Below the pieces are notes generated by a model. That model had not been told where the DNA came from, made no database searches, and saw nothing but the letters and a program-made list of their open reading frames with translations. Below are positions 24,007-35,126 of a DNA stretch of 64,000 nucleotides, piece after piece. The stretch is taken from contig CM049410.1 of assembly GCA_026929865.2 (NCBI GenBank), positions 29,150,001 to 29,214,000 on the forward strand. The letters run 5' to 3'. Source of the DNA: Hyperoplus lanceolatus. Its lineage: Eukaryota; Chordata; Actinopteri; Uranoscopiformes; Ammodytidae. A program made the position numbers and the translations under genes. Each line of letters opens with the position of its first letter. Position 1 is the stretch's first letter.

Positions 24007-24599
24007 GGTTCTGTAGTTAGAGCTGAGCAGAATAAAAACCAGCTGCTGGAGCTGAAACGCCCCCTAGTGGTTGATCCACGTCATCACACGATGATCCCTC
24101 AGATAACACACAGCAACACTGCAGCTGTCCGGCTTATATTATATAACAACTGGACTAACATCAGAAATGTCTGTTTTCTTCACGAGTTGACTGTTTCCCC
24201 ACTATGAAAACAATCTTAACAGCAATAAATTAGCAACAAGAAATGCTCATAACAGTCATAATGCAGAGAAATGCTCTTCCTGCTGAAATACTGAATGCTG
24301 AAAAAGCTTAAACTGGATAGCTGAGTATGAGGATTTTAAATAGTTTGGAAAGTTCTCATAAGCATTAAAAGGAGTTGAACAGTTGAATACACCTAGGTTA
24401 AAGTTATAGTTATAGGCCTTTTGTTATTTATCACCTGGGTTATAGTTATAGTTATAGGCCTATAGTTATATATTTTTATAGTTCAATAGTTATAGTTATA
24501 GGTGAGACGTGAGAGTATCCCTTCAACTGTATTAATGTGTTTATTTTGTCCTAACCAACTGTAACACTGCTGAAATTGGAAAATGTCAATCATAAATGG

Positions 24600-24940
24600 G
24601 GAAATAAGTCGCAAAAACGAAATAAGAGATTCCAACAATTCTCCAACATCTAACATTTCCAAACTCTCTACCCAGCCCCCGACAAAGTACGATCTAAGAG
24701 CCCAGCGGCATTCGCAAAGACTATGGTATACTTATAGTTATAGTTAATAGTTAAATTACACATATCTTTTTTTTGCCTTATTTGGTTTTGTGACTTTTTT
24801 AAATTTTCAGATTTTTTTGTTGGGGAAATCCTCCTATAGTGGACAAACTAAGTACCACACATTAATACAGTCGAAGGAATCCTCTCCCTATAGTTATAGT
24901 TGTGTTTACATTTTCTAAAACATTCAAACCTTTATTATTT
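24600..24940. other. Copy-A-specific spacer, no gene
   Basis: AT-rich with repeated tatagttatagtt words; no coding sequence seen. Confidence 0.5.
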
Positions 24941-24949
24941 GTGTGTCAG

Positions 24950-25566
24950 CATGGTCTGAGAAAGTTTGTTCTGAGAATGAAGGAATCCACTAGCCTGGAA
25001 ATCCATCTCCATATCTTGAACGATAGAGGGTCTGGCCACGATCAATAGTAATTTCCAACTCAAGGGGCGGCTCCTACGTGTGCATTTCAAATGCCAGGTG
25101 GCAGGTCTGGGAATGCCAGGCTACCCAATAACACGACCAACCTTGAAGCAGATGGGCTACAGCAACAGAAGACCCCACCGGGTGCCACTCCTGTCAGCTA
25201 AAAACAGGAAAATTAGGCTACAATTCTCACAGGATCACCAATATTGGACAATAGAAGATGGAAAAATCATGCCTGGTCTGATGAGTCTCGATTTCAGTTG
25301 CGACATTCAGATGGCAGGTTCAGAATTTGGCGTAAACAACATGAAAGTATGGATCTATCCTGCCGTGCACCATCAACCATGCCATGTTCAAAGTCACCTA
25401 AACCCCCTTTCTTCCCCATTCTGATGCTCGGTTTGACTTCAATACATTGTCTTGACCACGTCTAAATGCCTTAATGCATTAAATTGCTGCCATGTGATTG
25501 GCTGATTAGCTTTTTGTTTTTATAAGCCATTGAACAGGTGTACCTAATAAAGTGGCCGGTGAGTGT
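24950..25566 (+). mobile_element. Deleted Tc1-like element
   Basis: The plus strand keeps transposase centre residues in two frames (RRPHRVPLLSAKNRK then SDESRFQLRHSDGR and RIWRKQHES). The coding part then jumps to the 3' end, which finishes ggtgtacctaataaagtggc cggtgag next to TATA. The N-terminal domain and the rest of the catalytic triad are missing. Confidence 0.75.
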
Positions 25567-25647
25567 ATATATACAGGTATATATAATTATTATTTATTTT
25601 TTTACACAAGAAAATAACCCAGTTCATGGGTAATATTTAACCCAGCA

Positions 25648-26402
25648 AGAGTTCATTTCACCCACTAGTTCTGTCCCATAGTGACCCAGGAGCTGGTAAA
25701 GGTTGGGTTATGTACTATGTCAGCACTTTTTACCGTCTATCTTTATTTGATGAGCACAGGGGACTGTGGGAGGGGGACTATCATTTGCTGGAAAAGTTCA
25801 ATGTTGGTCATTCGGCAGGAATATGTCTTTATGTGGACGGCTGTGTGTGTGTGCTGGGAGCAGAACAAACCCTCAGTCCTGCCTGTTTCATCTGATCATT
25901 TGATTATTCTATTCAATCGTCCAAACTACAATGACCAGAAGAGTCAATATTTATTTTTTCCTATTTTTCCGATCACATCCACGTCTCCTCCTTTTGAAAT
26001 GACCTGGAGTGGAGCCCAGGGAGAACAGCTGTTACTTCGGTCATAACTGATGGGTAACTGCTTTTTTATTTATATTTTTTAAATAACCACTAACATAGCA
26101 GTAGCCTAGTGCTGAAGCCTGGTGCAGACAGAGTGACGAGCAGACAGGTGTGTGTCTGGTGAAGGAATACTCACCTGTATGAAGCCTATGCAGCAATCAC
26201 ACCTGCAAGCTTTTTATTATATAATTTTTAGCTTTATTTATACAGTCAAGTCATAAAGAATGAGATAGTATTTACAGTGAAAATGCGTTTACATATACTG
26301 GAAGTATGAAGGAGGGAGTTTATTTATATTAAATTCAATATGTCCAGGGCTTTTAAATATGTTTAAAGCCTGTAAACCTGGTCTAAAACAGTAAAAAAAA
26401 TC

Positions 26403-26464
<62 letters not shown>

Positions 26465-26510
26465 TCTCTGCTTATCAGGCTGCCATTGTAAATACAGGAT
26501 TCCCATAAAT
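25648..26510. other. Non-coding part of duplication copy A with (CA)n
   Basis: Matches 43983-45330 of copy B. It carries a (CA)n tract at 26408-26461, shorter than the orthologous tract in copy B (45223-45312). No coding region is supported. Confidence 0.6.
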
Positions 26511-26522
26511 GATTGTTTTTCA

Positions 26523-26720
26523 CTGTACACACAGTAAAGACAGGTGCCGAGTTCATAAGGAGATACTCAGTGATTTTGACAAAGTGGTTTTGAATGGATG
26601 TAATTGAACTAGGGCTGTCAAATTAACGCTTTCATTTCGATTAATTAATCACAAAAATATTAACGCGATTAAAAAAATTAACGCAGATTAATTGCACGTC
26701 TATAATGCCCTTTGACCCGG
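26523..26720. mobile_element. MITE arm plus hAT-type AGGGCTGTCAAATTAACGC fragment
   Basis: 26523-26600 (cagtaaagacaggtgccgag, aaggagatactcagtgatttt) matches the arm of the element at 57-1651, with a single unexpanded copy of the 39-bp unit. From 26628 the sequence ctagggctgtcaaattaacg with attaatcgc-type words is typical of a vertebrate hAT MITE end. Confidence 0.5.
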
Positions 26721-26814
26721 TGTGTGTGTCATTTAGCCTGCTTGTTTTTTGTGGGTTTTTTTTCGGCGCTAGTAGTTCCTAAATGTATTTAATGTAGAAG
26801 CCTGGCAGAGGGAG

Positions 26815-26855
26815 AGAGGGAGAGAGAGAGAGAGAGGGAGAGAGGGAGAGAGGGA

Positions 26856-26892
<37 letters not shown>

Positions 26893-27053
26893 GTTACTGG
26901 GATGAACTGGTGAATTGACAAAACATTTAAACATTGATTTTTACATTTTAAAAACAGGTTTACAGAGGCAAAGTAAAAATAAATCCTTCCTTCATACCTT
27001 TTCACAAAAGCATTTTCACGCTGTTCTATGGCTGACCCTGTGTGAGGAACCCC

Positions 27054-27114
<61 letters not shown>

Positions 27115-27118
27115 ACTA
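26815..27118. repeat. (GA)n and (GTCT)n microsatellites
   Basis: (GAGA)n at 26815-26891 and (GTCT)n at 27055-27114. Confidence 0.95.
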
Positions 27119-27673
27119 TGGCTGACCCTGTGTGAACTTGAGAGGGGAGATGAGAAAAGATTAATTTCAATGTATGTTAATGAATTTGACTAATAAAGAT
27201 AACTTAACTACATTAACGTTTCACTATTTGGATGGACTTTCAAGTATTTATTTCATATCGTCTACATTTGAATGAGTAATGTGTTTCTTTGTTTGTACTT
27301 TAAGATGTTCTTTTCTAAAGCTGAACCCAGTAAAGTGTTTACAGTAAAGGCAGTAGCTTCTGGTTCACTTACTTTATTCTGTGCAACAGGTTCAGTATTG
27401 ATCATGTTGAATATCAAGCTGCTAATGAACACGACTTAAGAGTCACATGTTTAAGATTACACACCATAGAAGAAGAAAAAACAGTCACTTGTCCAATGTA
27501 AAGAGCACAGCTTCCACTGATGCAATTGATAATGGGTGTCTAAGATTTACAGTAGGTGTGTGAATGGCAATTGCCAATAGTAAATCATTTTGGCAGTGCT
27601 AACATTGGGGAGGGCCCCCTAAACACATTCAGCTTAGGGCCCCATGAAGGCTTGGGCCGGCCCGGGATGTGAG

Positions 27674-28937
27674 TATAAGTAGAGGAGAGTGTCTGGACAC
27701 TGTGTTAGACTGCTGGAGACTCCACAGACTTCAGGTAACTTTCCTCGTTCATAACTGTCTGTGTGTTGTTCGTCTTTGCTTTGGAAAGTGACTTTAAGTT
27801 TGTTCTATTAGTATTATCTTTCTGATCCAGAACTGAAAACCTGCACATGTCCTTCAGGATTTAACCTTTTAGATCTAGAGCTTTAGAACGGAAAGTGAAC
27901 TGTGACAAACTGGCATCTACAAGCTGTCACTCAAATCTCTAGCCTCATGGATCCATTAGATTAAGTTAATTTCATATCTGACGGTTTTGGAATCCTACTC
28001 TGATAAGATGCACTTATTTTCTTAACCTTTCTCATACAGGTAAATCCTATTGAGACCGGAGACTCTTTTACACGGGAGACCTTTGGAGAAGGCAAGTAGA
28101 ATTTACTATTTTATACTGTAATATCAAAAGTGTTTTAGAAAAACCTGGTCGTAATCTGATATACTGTAGCTAAATCCATCAATAGTTTAGAGGACACGAG
28201 CTTCAGGATTGAACTCTTCTGCTTTAAGTCTGGGCTCATTTCATATGGAAACATTTACAGAGTTAACTCTAATGTTCTTTGTACAGACGAGTTTTACTCT
28301 TTCCACCATCACATGACTGTTTGTTAAAGGCCTACTTCACCGGTTTGAATATGAAGGTGTATTGAATTCTGAGATCCTATGTAGTATAAATGTGCGAAAA
28401 AAAATGAAATCGGTTCATCGTAGCCTGAGAAAAGGCAGAATAAAATAAAACTTACTTTGTAAATATTACTGTGATGTCTTTTACTGTGACATCACAGTAA
28501 TATTTACAAGTACGTTCTTTTTTAACCCTATATTTCTCTTTCTGTGATGTCACGAGAAGGAGAAATATAGGGTTAAAAAAAACTCTCTTTCTGCCTTTTC
28601 TCAGGCTAGGATGAACCGATTTTAATTTTTTTTGAAAGTGACACAGAGCAGTTATAACGAATACTATCACCGAGTCCCAGAGCCCCAGAAGATCTTTGAA
28701 TGTACAATCGATGGATCCTGGTACAAGACGTCGGTGTATTTCTCCCGTGGCGGCCCCGCCTGCAGTGAAGACAGCTGTGCAAACGGAGGAGAGTGTGTGC
28801 CTCTGCTGAAGTCCAACGAACATGTGTGTGAGTGTCCAGGCGGTTTCTATGGAAACACATGTGAAAAGGAGATCAATATCGATATCCCAGAGATCGATGA
28901 ACGCCTCGTTCACAAGCTGTGTTTTAACACAAACTGA
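27674..28937 (+). pseudogene. Internally deleted SE-cephalotoxin-like gene (copy A)
   Basis: It retains the TATA box (TATAAG, 27674-27679), leader exon 1 ending CAG|GTAACT at 27734, leader exon 2 (28040-28091) with an AG|GCAAGT donor, and the last about 100 codons (28635-28937) with the EGF-like domain (CSEDSCANGGEC...CECPGGFYGNTC) and the same C-terminus (HKLCFNTN) as copy B. Sequence equivalent to copy B 46222-49564, with start codon, signal peptide and nearly all of the mature body, is missing; a 0.3-kb foldback sits in its place. An AATAAA remains at 28988. It could still be transcribed, but no normal protein start remains. Treat as a pseudogene. Confidence 0.85.
28328..28634. mobile_element. 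Nested foldback sequence at the deletion point
   Basis: Outer arms: atcggttcatcgtagcctga and gaaaaggcag (28412-28440) against the inverse at 28590-28625. Inner palindromes: gtaaatattactgtgatgtc with its inverse (28456-28508), and aaccctatatttctc with its inverse (28524-28578). It replaces about 3.3 kb of the gene. Origin may be a MITE or repair-associated. Confidence 0.75.
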
Positions 28938-29283
28938 AGCTCCACAAGAGAAACACTTACCAATGTAAGAGTGAATGTGAAGAATATAATAAAACATGTC
29001 TCTACATTCCAGAAGGTGTTTGTGTGAGTTCTTGTGTCTCACTGAGGTCAGGCTGAACCATAAATATATCAACTTATAACAAGAAAAGGTATCCGATGGG
29101 AATATACATCCCTTATTATTAAAGATGCTCCAAGAAATTTCCAGCTTTTGTTAATACTTGCACCCCTCTTCGGACAGAAGCAGTAGTGTTTTTACTTTGC
29201 CAGTTGTCGTTCCTGGGTGAGCGTACCAAGACAAAGGCATTAAAAATAGCATTCTTTGCACGGATGATTGCCCCCATAGCCAC

Positions 29284-29415
29284 TTAGGATGTTTTATTTT
29301 GTAATTCTGTGATGACACTGCCCTCCTCAGCCTGTTGTATCAGCCTCTGGGTCTCCAAGCCTTCCACCATCAGACGGAGCCCGTCACACTGGACCACTTT
29401 GACCTCTGTGCTTTG
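29284..29415 (-). other. Duplicated conserved stretch with short minus-strand frame
   Basis: Nearly identical to 50225-50362. On the minus strand both encode about 40 codons (QCDGLRLMVEGLETQRLIQQ, then ending ITELQNKTS). I do not recognise the protein; it may be the last piece of a gene or chance. It lies just after the cephalotoxin-like gene in both copies. Confidence 0.4.
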
Positions 29416-30116
29416 GGTCTTTTGCCTCGTTTCCACCGAGTAGAGCGAGTCGGATCGGAGCGGCTCAGAGCGGGACAGCTCACTTTTAAGAATCTCGGTG
29501 TTGTTTCCACCGCCGACCCTACCTTTACTGGTAGGGCAGGGTTTAGGCTGGACTGTGATAGCTGCCGCCAGAATGTGGGTCAAACTATCACGCTGTGGAA
29601 CAACTGTGGTCAAGCCAGCGGTCTCTCGTTTTTGCTTGGTCAAACCAGCCGCTTATTTATTTATTCCCCCGTGTTGTTGAGAGCACAGAGACGGCTCGGT
29701 GCAACTGATAGAGACAGTGAGCGAACAGCGCTGGCTACGTGACATCATAGCAGTGGGACACAGTGTAGCCAACTGATTCATTTAATGACGAGGAAAAACA
29801 CCACACAATAAACAGTGCCGCGCTCACAAGCCAGCGGTCTCTCGTTTTTGCTTGGTCAAACCAGCCGTTTCTTTGTTTATTCCCCCCGTGTTGTTGTGAG
29901 CGTGTATTTACTACTATCTATGGCGTAAACACACAGAGACGGCTCGGTGCAAGTTGCAACTATAAAATACAGTGAGCGAACAGTGCTGGCTGCGGCAGCT
30001 ACGCGACTAGTGGGACACAGTGTAACCAACTGATTAATTTATTGACGAGGAAAAACACCACACAATAAACATTGCTGTGCTCACATTTTGAGTTAGGAAG
30101 TTTCTGTAATACGGCC
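29416..30116. mobile_element. Insertion in copy A with internal 216-bp tandem duplication
   Basis: Copy B lacks this sequence. It starts cgtttccaccgagtagagcg (a common MITE-type start), and the word caagccagcggtctctcg recurs at 29611 and 29827, with the following about 200 bp repeated (cagagacggctcggtgcaa, cactgattaa-type and aacaccacacaataaac words). No coding region. Confidence 0.5.
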
Positions 30117-30190
30117 CCAGATGAGGGTTTGAACTCCCAACCTTTGGGTCACTAGGGCTGAGGCCTTAACGACTGAGTTACTCAGAAGGA
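30117..30190 (-). pseudogene. tRNA-like sequence (also 50803-50875)
   Basis: On the minus strand A-box-like (taactcagtcgttaagg) and B-box-like (gggagttcaaaccc) words are spaced as in a tRNA with a long variable region, but no good acceptor stem closes it. It is probably a tRNA-derived repeat, shared by both duplication copies. Confidence 0.4.
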
Positions 30191-30591
30191 CAGAACATAT
30201 TAGTTTTTTGGGGGATTGTAATTCCTTCCTTTGGCCCCTTGGAATCTTTAGTATCACTTAAGGGGAAAATTTGACGATTTTCTTGTGAATATCTTGGGTA
30301 TATCAGGGAGTATATTAGTAGTCAAGTAGTAGACGCCCCCAAAAATTGATCCGAATTGGCAGAGAACACAATGATTTCGGATTTAAACTGATGACGTGGG
30401 GCTGACGCAGCCGTTTTTACAGTTCCTACAGGCTCCAGGATGCATTGTGCGGGGGCTACGCTCTGCAGCCCGCGCAGATTCCGAGCTGCTCGCGTTACCA
30501 TGGTGACAACACAGACACAGCCCCCGTGTCAACAGAACAGTAGTAGCGCGCTTCGTATTATTTCCCTGTTTGACTACTACCACAAAGAAAA

Positions 30592-30702
30592 CATGCCGTC
30601 CTGTAATGTGCCTGGATGCGCCAACTTTAGGAAACAGAAAAGAAGAAGGAGTAAGCGTAAGCTGAAGATTCTACCTGTTGATAAAAGTTCCCCAACGGCG
30701 TG
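30592..30702 (+). other. Short exon-like frame, MPSCNVPGC start
   Basis: The frame reads MPSCNVPGCANFRKQ then a basic tail and stops after 36 codons; a GTAAGC donor follows at about 30742. The C-x4-C start resembles the first residues of THAP zinc fingers, but the remainder of that domain is not present. Low certainty. Confidence 0.3.
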
Positions 30703-30807
30703 ATGCATAGCCCCAGCCCCGGGAAAAAGAATCTGAATAAAGGTAAGCTAACGTGAGCTAAATTGCATAGTAGCCTACTGTAGTTAGTATCAGTGTTTCC
30801 CCTACAT

Positions 30808-30885
30808 CAGTGGTTCTCAACCTTTTTTGAGCAAACGCCCCCTAACCTTACCAAGATACTCTAGCGCCCCCCCCCCCCCCCAAAA

Positions 30886-30946
<61 letters not shown>

Positions 30947-32437
30947 TAAGAATATGTTTTGGCTACATCCTCTATCAACAATAAAACATATTTTCTGTGC
31001 TGTTTTGGTTTCTTATAAGAATTATTAAAAAAAAATCCCAATATGAGCCTGTTCTATGATAGGCAGATTTAACCCACTGTCAGGTGGCTGGTTGCATAAA
31101 AAGAAAAAACACTATCAGCATTGGTTGTGATCCTTGAGATCCCCCCCAGACAGGTACCGAACATAGCCCATTAAGAGGGCATTGTTGTCGGCAGTTGTTG
31201 TCTCATCTAACTGGGACACGCACACAGGGTGGCACACAGCTGCTGCTCAGTGTCGAGCGACATCTCCCGTATGCGCCGGGCAACAGTATCGTTACTGAGC
31301 GGGATGGCTTTGATGACTGGCGCAGCATCCCGCTCCATGACTGTCGATATTGCTTCTTTTATTGCCGGAATTACCAAAGACTCACCCACAGTGAACGGTA
31401 AACCAGACTTAGCAATTAATAAAGCGATGTTGAAGGACGCCACCAACCCGCTTTCGCTTTGATTGACGCTCCGGGCGAACAGAGAGTTGATGGTGGGCCG
31501 TCTTGAATGTTGATCCCTCAGAGACTTAAAGTAGGATGGATCTTCAGCTGATTTTTCGGGATGTTTTTTCACTAAATGTTCCTGTAGTCGCGAGGGTTTC
31601 ATGGCCTCATTAGAGAACAACTGATCGCAGAGCAGGCACATTGGTAAAGTGGTGTTCATCGGTGACGGGATAAATCCATAACTAATGTAATTGGCATTGT
31701 ACTGCTGGCACATTTTCTTGCTATCCGCCATGTTTGTTTATGTTATGTTATTAAAGTTGAATATGTTACAATGAATTGTGTACGTTTTCATTGGTTGTTG
31801 AACTGTTATCCCGCGAACTAGCGCTCATGACGTAGCTGTGCTTTGCTGCTGTACAGGGCTTCAGTGAGCCTCTCGCGGTGCACAGCGTTTAGTATATCGT
31901 CTCTCTCCAACATATGAGAGTTGTGTCTTTAACATGGTTCTGCTTGTGTGTTAGTTAACTCCATGCTTTGGCTGATTACTCTGTGTTTTCTCCACCTCAG
32001 AGACAATAGTTAGTTTAAGTTTGAATCTCGCTGCGCTAGCATTAGCAATATCAGTAAACGTCATTATACTAGTCTGTGATTGGCTGATTCCTCTGCCGCT
32101 AAGGCTTTGATTGGCTGGTTGTTCCGACTCAAAGACCTCTTATTGGCTGTCTGCAGAGCTTTCTCTTTTCGAAGGCTGTGACAGTCAGCAGACCGCAGAA
32201 GAGAAGGAGAGAATAGTTAAAAAGAGGTCGAGGGGTTAGAAACATGAAAAGTTAAAATAGGCTGTTTATTTCAGGTAACCTATTTTTGCAGTCAAAAGAT
32301 TTATAAGAACGTTTAAAATATATTTATTAAAAAAAAAAAAAAAAAAAAAGCTCTCGTGTCCCAGCCTGGTCCCAGCGCCCCCCTAGGTTGTACGAACGCC
32401 CCCCAGGGGACGGTACCGCCCCCGTTGAGAAACCCTG
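30808..32437 (-). mobile_element. hAT (Charlie-type) element, 1630 bp
   Basis: The ends CAGTGGTTCTCAACC and, inverted, CAGGGTTTCTCAAC are flanked by the 8-bp duplication CCCTACAT (30800-30807 and 32438-32445). The interior has poly-C, poly-A and (CA)n runs near one end and a 5' part of a ZBED-like transposase on the minus strand. Confidence 0.9.
31207..31731 (-). pseudogene. N-terminal fragment of a hAT/ZBED5-like transposase
   Basis: It encodes 174 residues with a BED-type zinc finger (CLLCDQLFSNEAMKPSRLQE with HLVKKHP) and then the conserved start of the catalytic region (GLVASFNIALLIAKSGLPFT, VGESLVIPAIKEAI, IPLSNDTVARRI). It breaks off in a frameshifted C-terminus (CATLCACPS). The catalytic core and dimerisation domain are missing. 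Confidence 0.85.
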
Positions 32438-32956
32438 CCCTACATTAATATTGTGCTGCCCACACCGCTGTTGAATATTGTGTCCCGGTGTAAGGCTGAT
32501 TGATGGGGCAAGGAGGAATTAGCCTACTGGTTGTAGCTGTAGCCAAGTTAGCTTAGCCGCTAAGCTACAGCTAGAAGTGAACTCGTGAGGGGAACAGTAT
32601 AGGCCCCTCTGTGTAACATTGAGGAAGATTTAGTTGCATTTGCAAGACTGTTTGTGTGACTGTGTGTTTGTTTTCCATGTGCATGGTTATTAGCGATGTT
32701 GATAAAATGATCAGCTTTTCAAAACCATAAACAACTGCTATGCTGATGGAGATGACTGGGTGATTAGCACTGATGTCCCTAGCTTTGTGTCGTCTTGGCT
32801 CTTCCTATACAAATGCACAGCCACACCCTGGCATATGCTTGACTGCTAATATAAACATGATGTCTTCTTAGACAAAAGACTACTGGTTACCATGATTTTT
32901 CCTGTGTCATCTCTTCATTGCTGGCCTTGTGATACAATCATAATTTGTCATTTCAG

Positions 32957-33207
32957 GTGAGGTCCAAAGGAAGATGGTGTATTGTCCGAGGACCACGCAA
33001 TCGGTTGTGAAGACTGTTTACATCCCACACGCACCACTTCAGAGCATCCCTCGTAGAACTCGTCATCACATGAAGAAGAGACCCTACTGCTGCCTGCAAA
33101 GTGCTGACATCATCACTACAGCTCCCTCAGCCTGCCCTCCTCACAACATGTCCAAACCAACTACAGAAGAAGCTGCTGCTAAACATCACTCAATATTTCA
33201 GCAGTAA
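32957..33207 (+). other. Possible terminal exon inside the Kolobok-like element
   Basis: A TTTGTCATTTCAG acceptor precedes an open frame (MVYCPRTTQSVVKTVYIPHA...) ending at 33207, with a TTATTAAAC word downstream. The residues match no family I recognise. It may form a transcript with the 30592 exon. Confidence 0.3.
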
Positions 33208-33359
33208 CTCGACGAAGGAAGCATTGTGCTCCAATTGTTTTCCCCAACACACTGGAAACTCAAAGCTTTTGAATTGTGGATGGATTTTTACATTTGTATA
33301 TGTACATACTTTACAGTTGTGTGTAGAATAATGCACACTGTTTTACTTGCTTGTTATTA

Positions 33360-33796
33360 AACTCTATCTTATCTTAGCCTTAGCCTTAGTCTTAGTCTTA
33401 GCCTTAGCCTTTAGCCTTAGCCTTAGCCTTAGCCTTAGCCTTTAGCCTTAGCCTTAGCCTTTAGCCTTAGTCTTAGCCTTAGCCTTAGTCTTAGCCTTAG
33501 CCTTAGCCTTAGCCTTAGCCTTAGCCTTTAGCCTTAGCCTTAGCCTTTAGCCTTAGCCTTAGCCTTTAGCCTTAGCCTTAGCCTTTAGCCTTAGTCTTAG
33601 CCTTAGCCTTAGCCTTAGCCTTTAGCCTTAGTCTTAGCCTTAGCCTTTAGCCTTAGCCTTAGCCTTAGCCTTTAGCCTTAGTCTTAGCCTTAGCCTTTAG
33701 CCTTAGTCTTAGCCTTAGCCTTTAGCCTTAGCCTTAGCCTTAGCCTTAGCCTTAGCCTTAGCCTTAGCCTTAGCCTTAGCCTTAGCCTTTAGCCTT
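33360..33796. repeat. (CTTAGC)n hexamer array
   Basis: About 70 units of CTTAGC/CTTAGT with interspersed seven-base units (TTTAGCC). It is not the vertebrate telomere hexamer (TTAGGG). Confidence 0.95.
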
Positions 33797-33799
33797 ATA

Positions 33800-34099
33800 A
33801 ACAAAAAGAAACAAAGACAGAAACAAATGGAGACACACTGTATCGGCCTTATTTCCCACGGGGGAAGAAGAGGAATAAGTAATGCCTTATAAAGTGTTTG
33901 ATTCTCTGAAACTATTTCACTTTTAGTTGATAAGTCACACCTATGTATTAAAATGGTTACCTATGCTATGACAAAAAACAATCATGTTTATACAAAATTA
34001 TTTTTATTTGTATATACAGTCAAGGAGAATTGACACATTTTCACAGTTAGCAGCAGTATTTACAGGTCAACATATTTGATCATAGCTCATCCGTAGCTT
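33800..34099. other. Element interior, no gene seen
   Basis: Unremarkable AT-rich sequence between the hexamer array and the P2X7-like exon. Confidence 0.5.
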
Positions 34100-34271
34100 C
34101 TATGTAGCGTCTTCTTCAGCCTGTCCTCTGTAGTGACCATTTGGAGATGGATATTTGGCTCTGATGCCCTTAATGACACAAGCAGGTAAGACGATGTGGT
34201 CCCCTTGCCAGGTCTCTCCCCTTTGGAGCACCCACTCAATAAAGAACCGACGTGCTACAAGTCGATTATGT
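34100..34271 (-). pseudogene. Exon with P2X7-type intracellular domain motif
   Basis: After a CTTTCTTTAG acceptor at 34272 the frame reads HNRLVARRFFIEWVLQRGE and then DHIVLPACVIKGIRAKYPSP NGHYRG, resembling the LPxCV...IR..(F/Y)P...G.Y.GF signature of the P2X7 C-terminal (ballast) domain, which is also found in many fish repeat-borne proteins. The preceding part is not visible nearby, so this is a lone end exon carried by the element. Confidence 0.5.
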
Positions 34272-34299
34272 CTAAAGAAAGTAAAACACAAAACAAGTG

Positions 34300-35126
34300 G
34301 TTATTCTCCACAAAGCTGTAATGTAACAATAGCAGCCAATGTAGGAACAAAAGACTGGTCATTTTATTTGGCCTGTTGTAAAAAGAGTTCTTCTGAAAAG
34401 TGCTATAGACATGTTAAGTGCAACATCAGTGCAATGGCTCAGACAACACAATGTGACAAAGATAACGTTACAACATGCTAGACAAAAATATTGTTACTCA
34501 CTCAATGATCATCTGCCCTCCCGGTCTTGCTGGTATTTGTTGTCTTTTCCAAATTATTTTTGGGATATTGAAAATGCCTCTCGGTTTCTAGTGGTGGTCC
34601 AGTTGTATTGTCTTACAAGGCTAACCCTAACCAAGGCTAAAACAGCTGCAGCCTCGGCCTCTCTGCATACTGTATTTCCTCGCTGAATTTCTTCAGCAGT
34701 GTAGGCTACTCTGGCCCAACTAAATACCATGCTGGTTCATTCCAGTTAGCCAAAACACTTTTTAAAGTATCCTCATCCATGATATAGTCTGTGCTCCTGT
34801 GAAAAGATGCAATTTTCAATGCTGGAAATGATACAAGTAAACTGGCACGGACCATGGACAGACGGTTTGTTTTGGTTCGCACGTGCTTTTAGAGCCCGCC
34901 CCCTGGATTCACAGGGAGGGGGGGTTGGTGAGCTCGGCTCCGAGAGGCTGTAGTCTGCACCAGCTCTTCCTTGATCCAGAAACGTCATAGAAACGTCACC
35001 GGGGAATGTATTTTTGAAGCTCGGCCCCCGTGAAACGGACAATGTTGAAAAAATACACGGGGCTATAATGCGACCCAAAGGATATTATGGTAGATGAGTT
35101 AAGGTTGAAAATCTGCTAATTTTCCC
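34300..35126. other. Right part of the Kolobok-like element, no gene seen
   Basis: It contains GC-rich ctttagagcccgccccctg and agctcggctccgagaggctg words reminiscent of MITE interiors and ends in the inverted terminal sequence. Confidence 0.45.

Larger units (their letters stand above)
23446..30261. repeat. Segmental duplication copy A
   Basis: It begins at AACATGTTGTACAGTAGCAG and matches copy B (35130-50954) in the same order: the 23446-24590 block (B 35130-36368), 25648-26500 (B 43983-45220), cephalotoxin-like leader (27670-28328; B 45573-46222), EGF end (28635-29415; B 49565-50362) and the tRNA-like tail (30117-30261; B 50802-50954). It is large-scale, direct and in tandem. Copy A lacks the centre of the gene and has its own insertions. 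Confidence 0.85.
30262..35126. mobile_element. Kolobok-like DNA transposon separating copies A and B
   Basis: Left end GGGGAAAATTTGACGATTTTC preceded by TTAA; right end inverted GGGAAAATTAGCAGATTTTC. Copy B carries the uninterrupted left site (cacTTAAgcctgg at 50948-50960). Inside are small exon-like pieces on both strands, a nested hAT (30808-32437) and a 440-bp hexamer array. TTAA target and a possible THAP-like start suggest Kolobok, but no transposase was found. The right flank reads TATAAC instead of TTAA because copy B starts there. Confidence 0.55.

Noticed and set aside
28452-29072. 206-codon minus-strand frame
   Set aside because: Antisense of the EGF-end exon and the foldback; open by chance.
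30117-30190. Functional tRNA gene (also 50803 and 50948)
   Set aside because: Box-like words exist but acceptor and other stems do not pair convincingly; the first is simply part of the duplicated block.
33360-33796. Interstitial telomere
   Set aside because: The unit is CTTAGC, not TTAGGG/CCCTAA.
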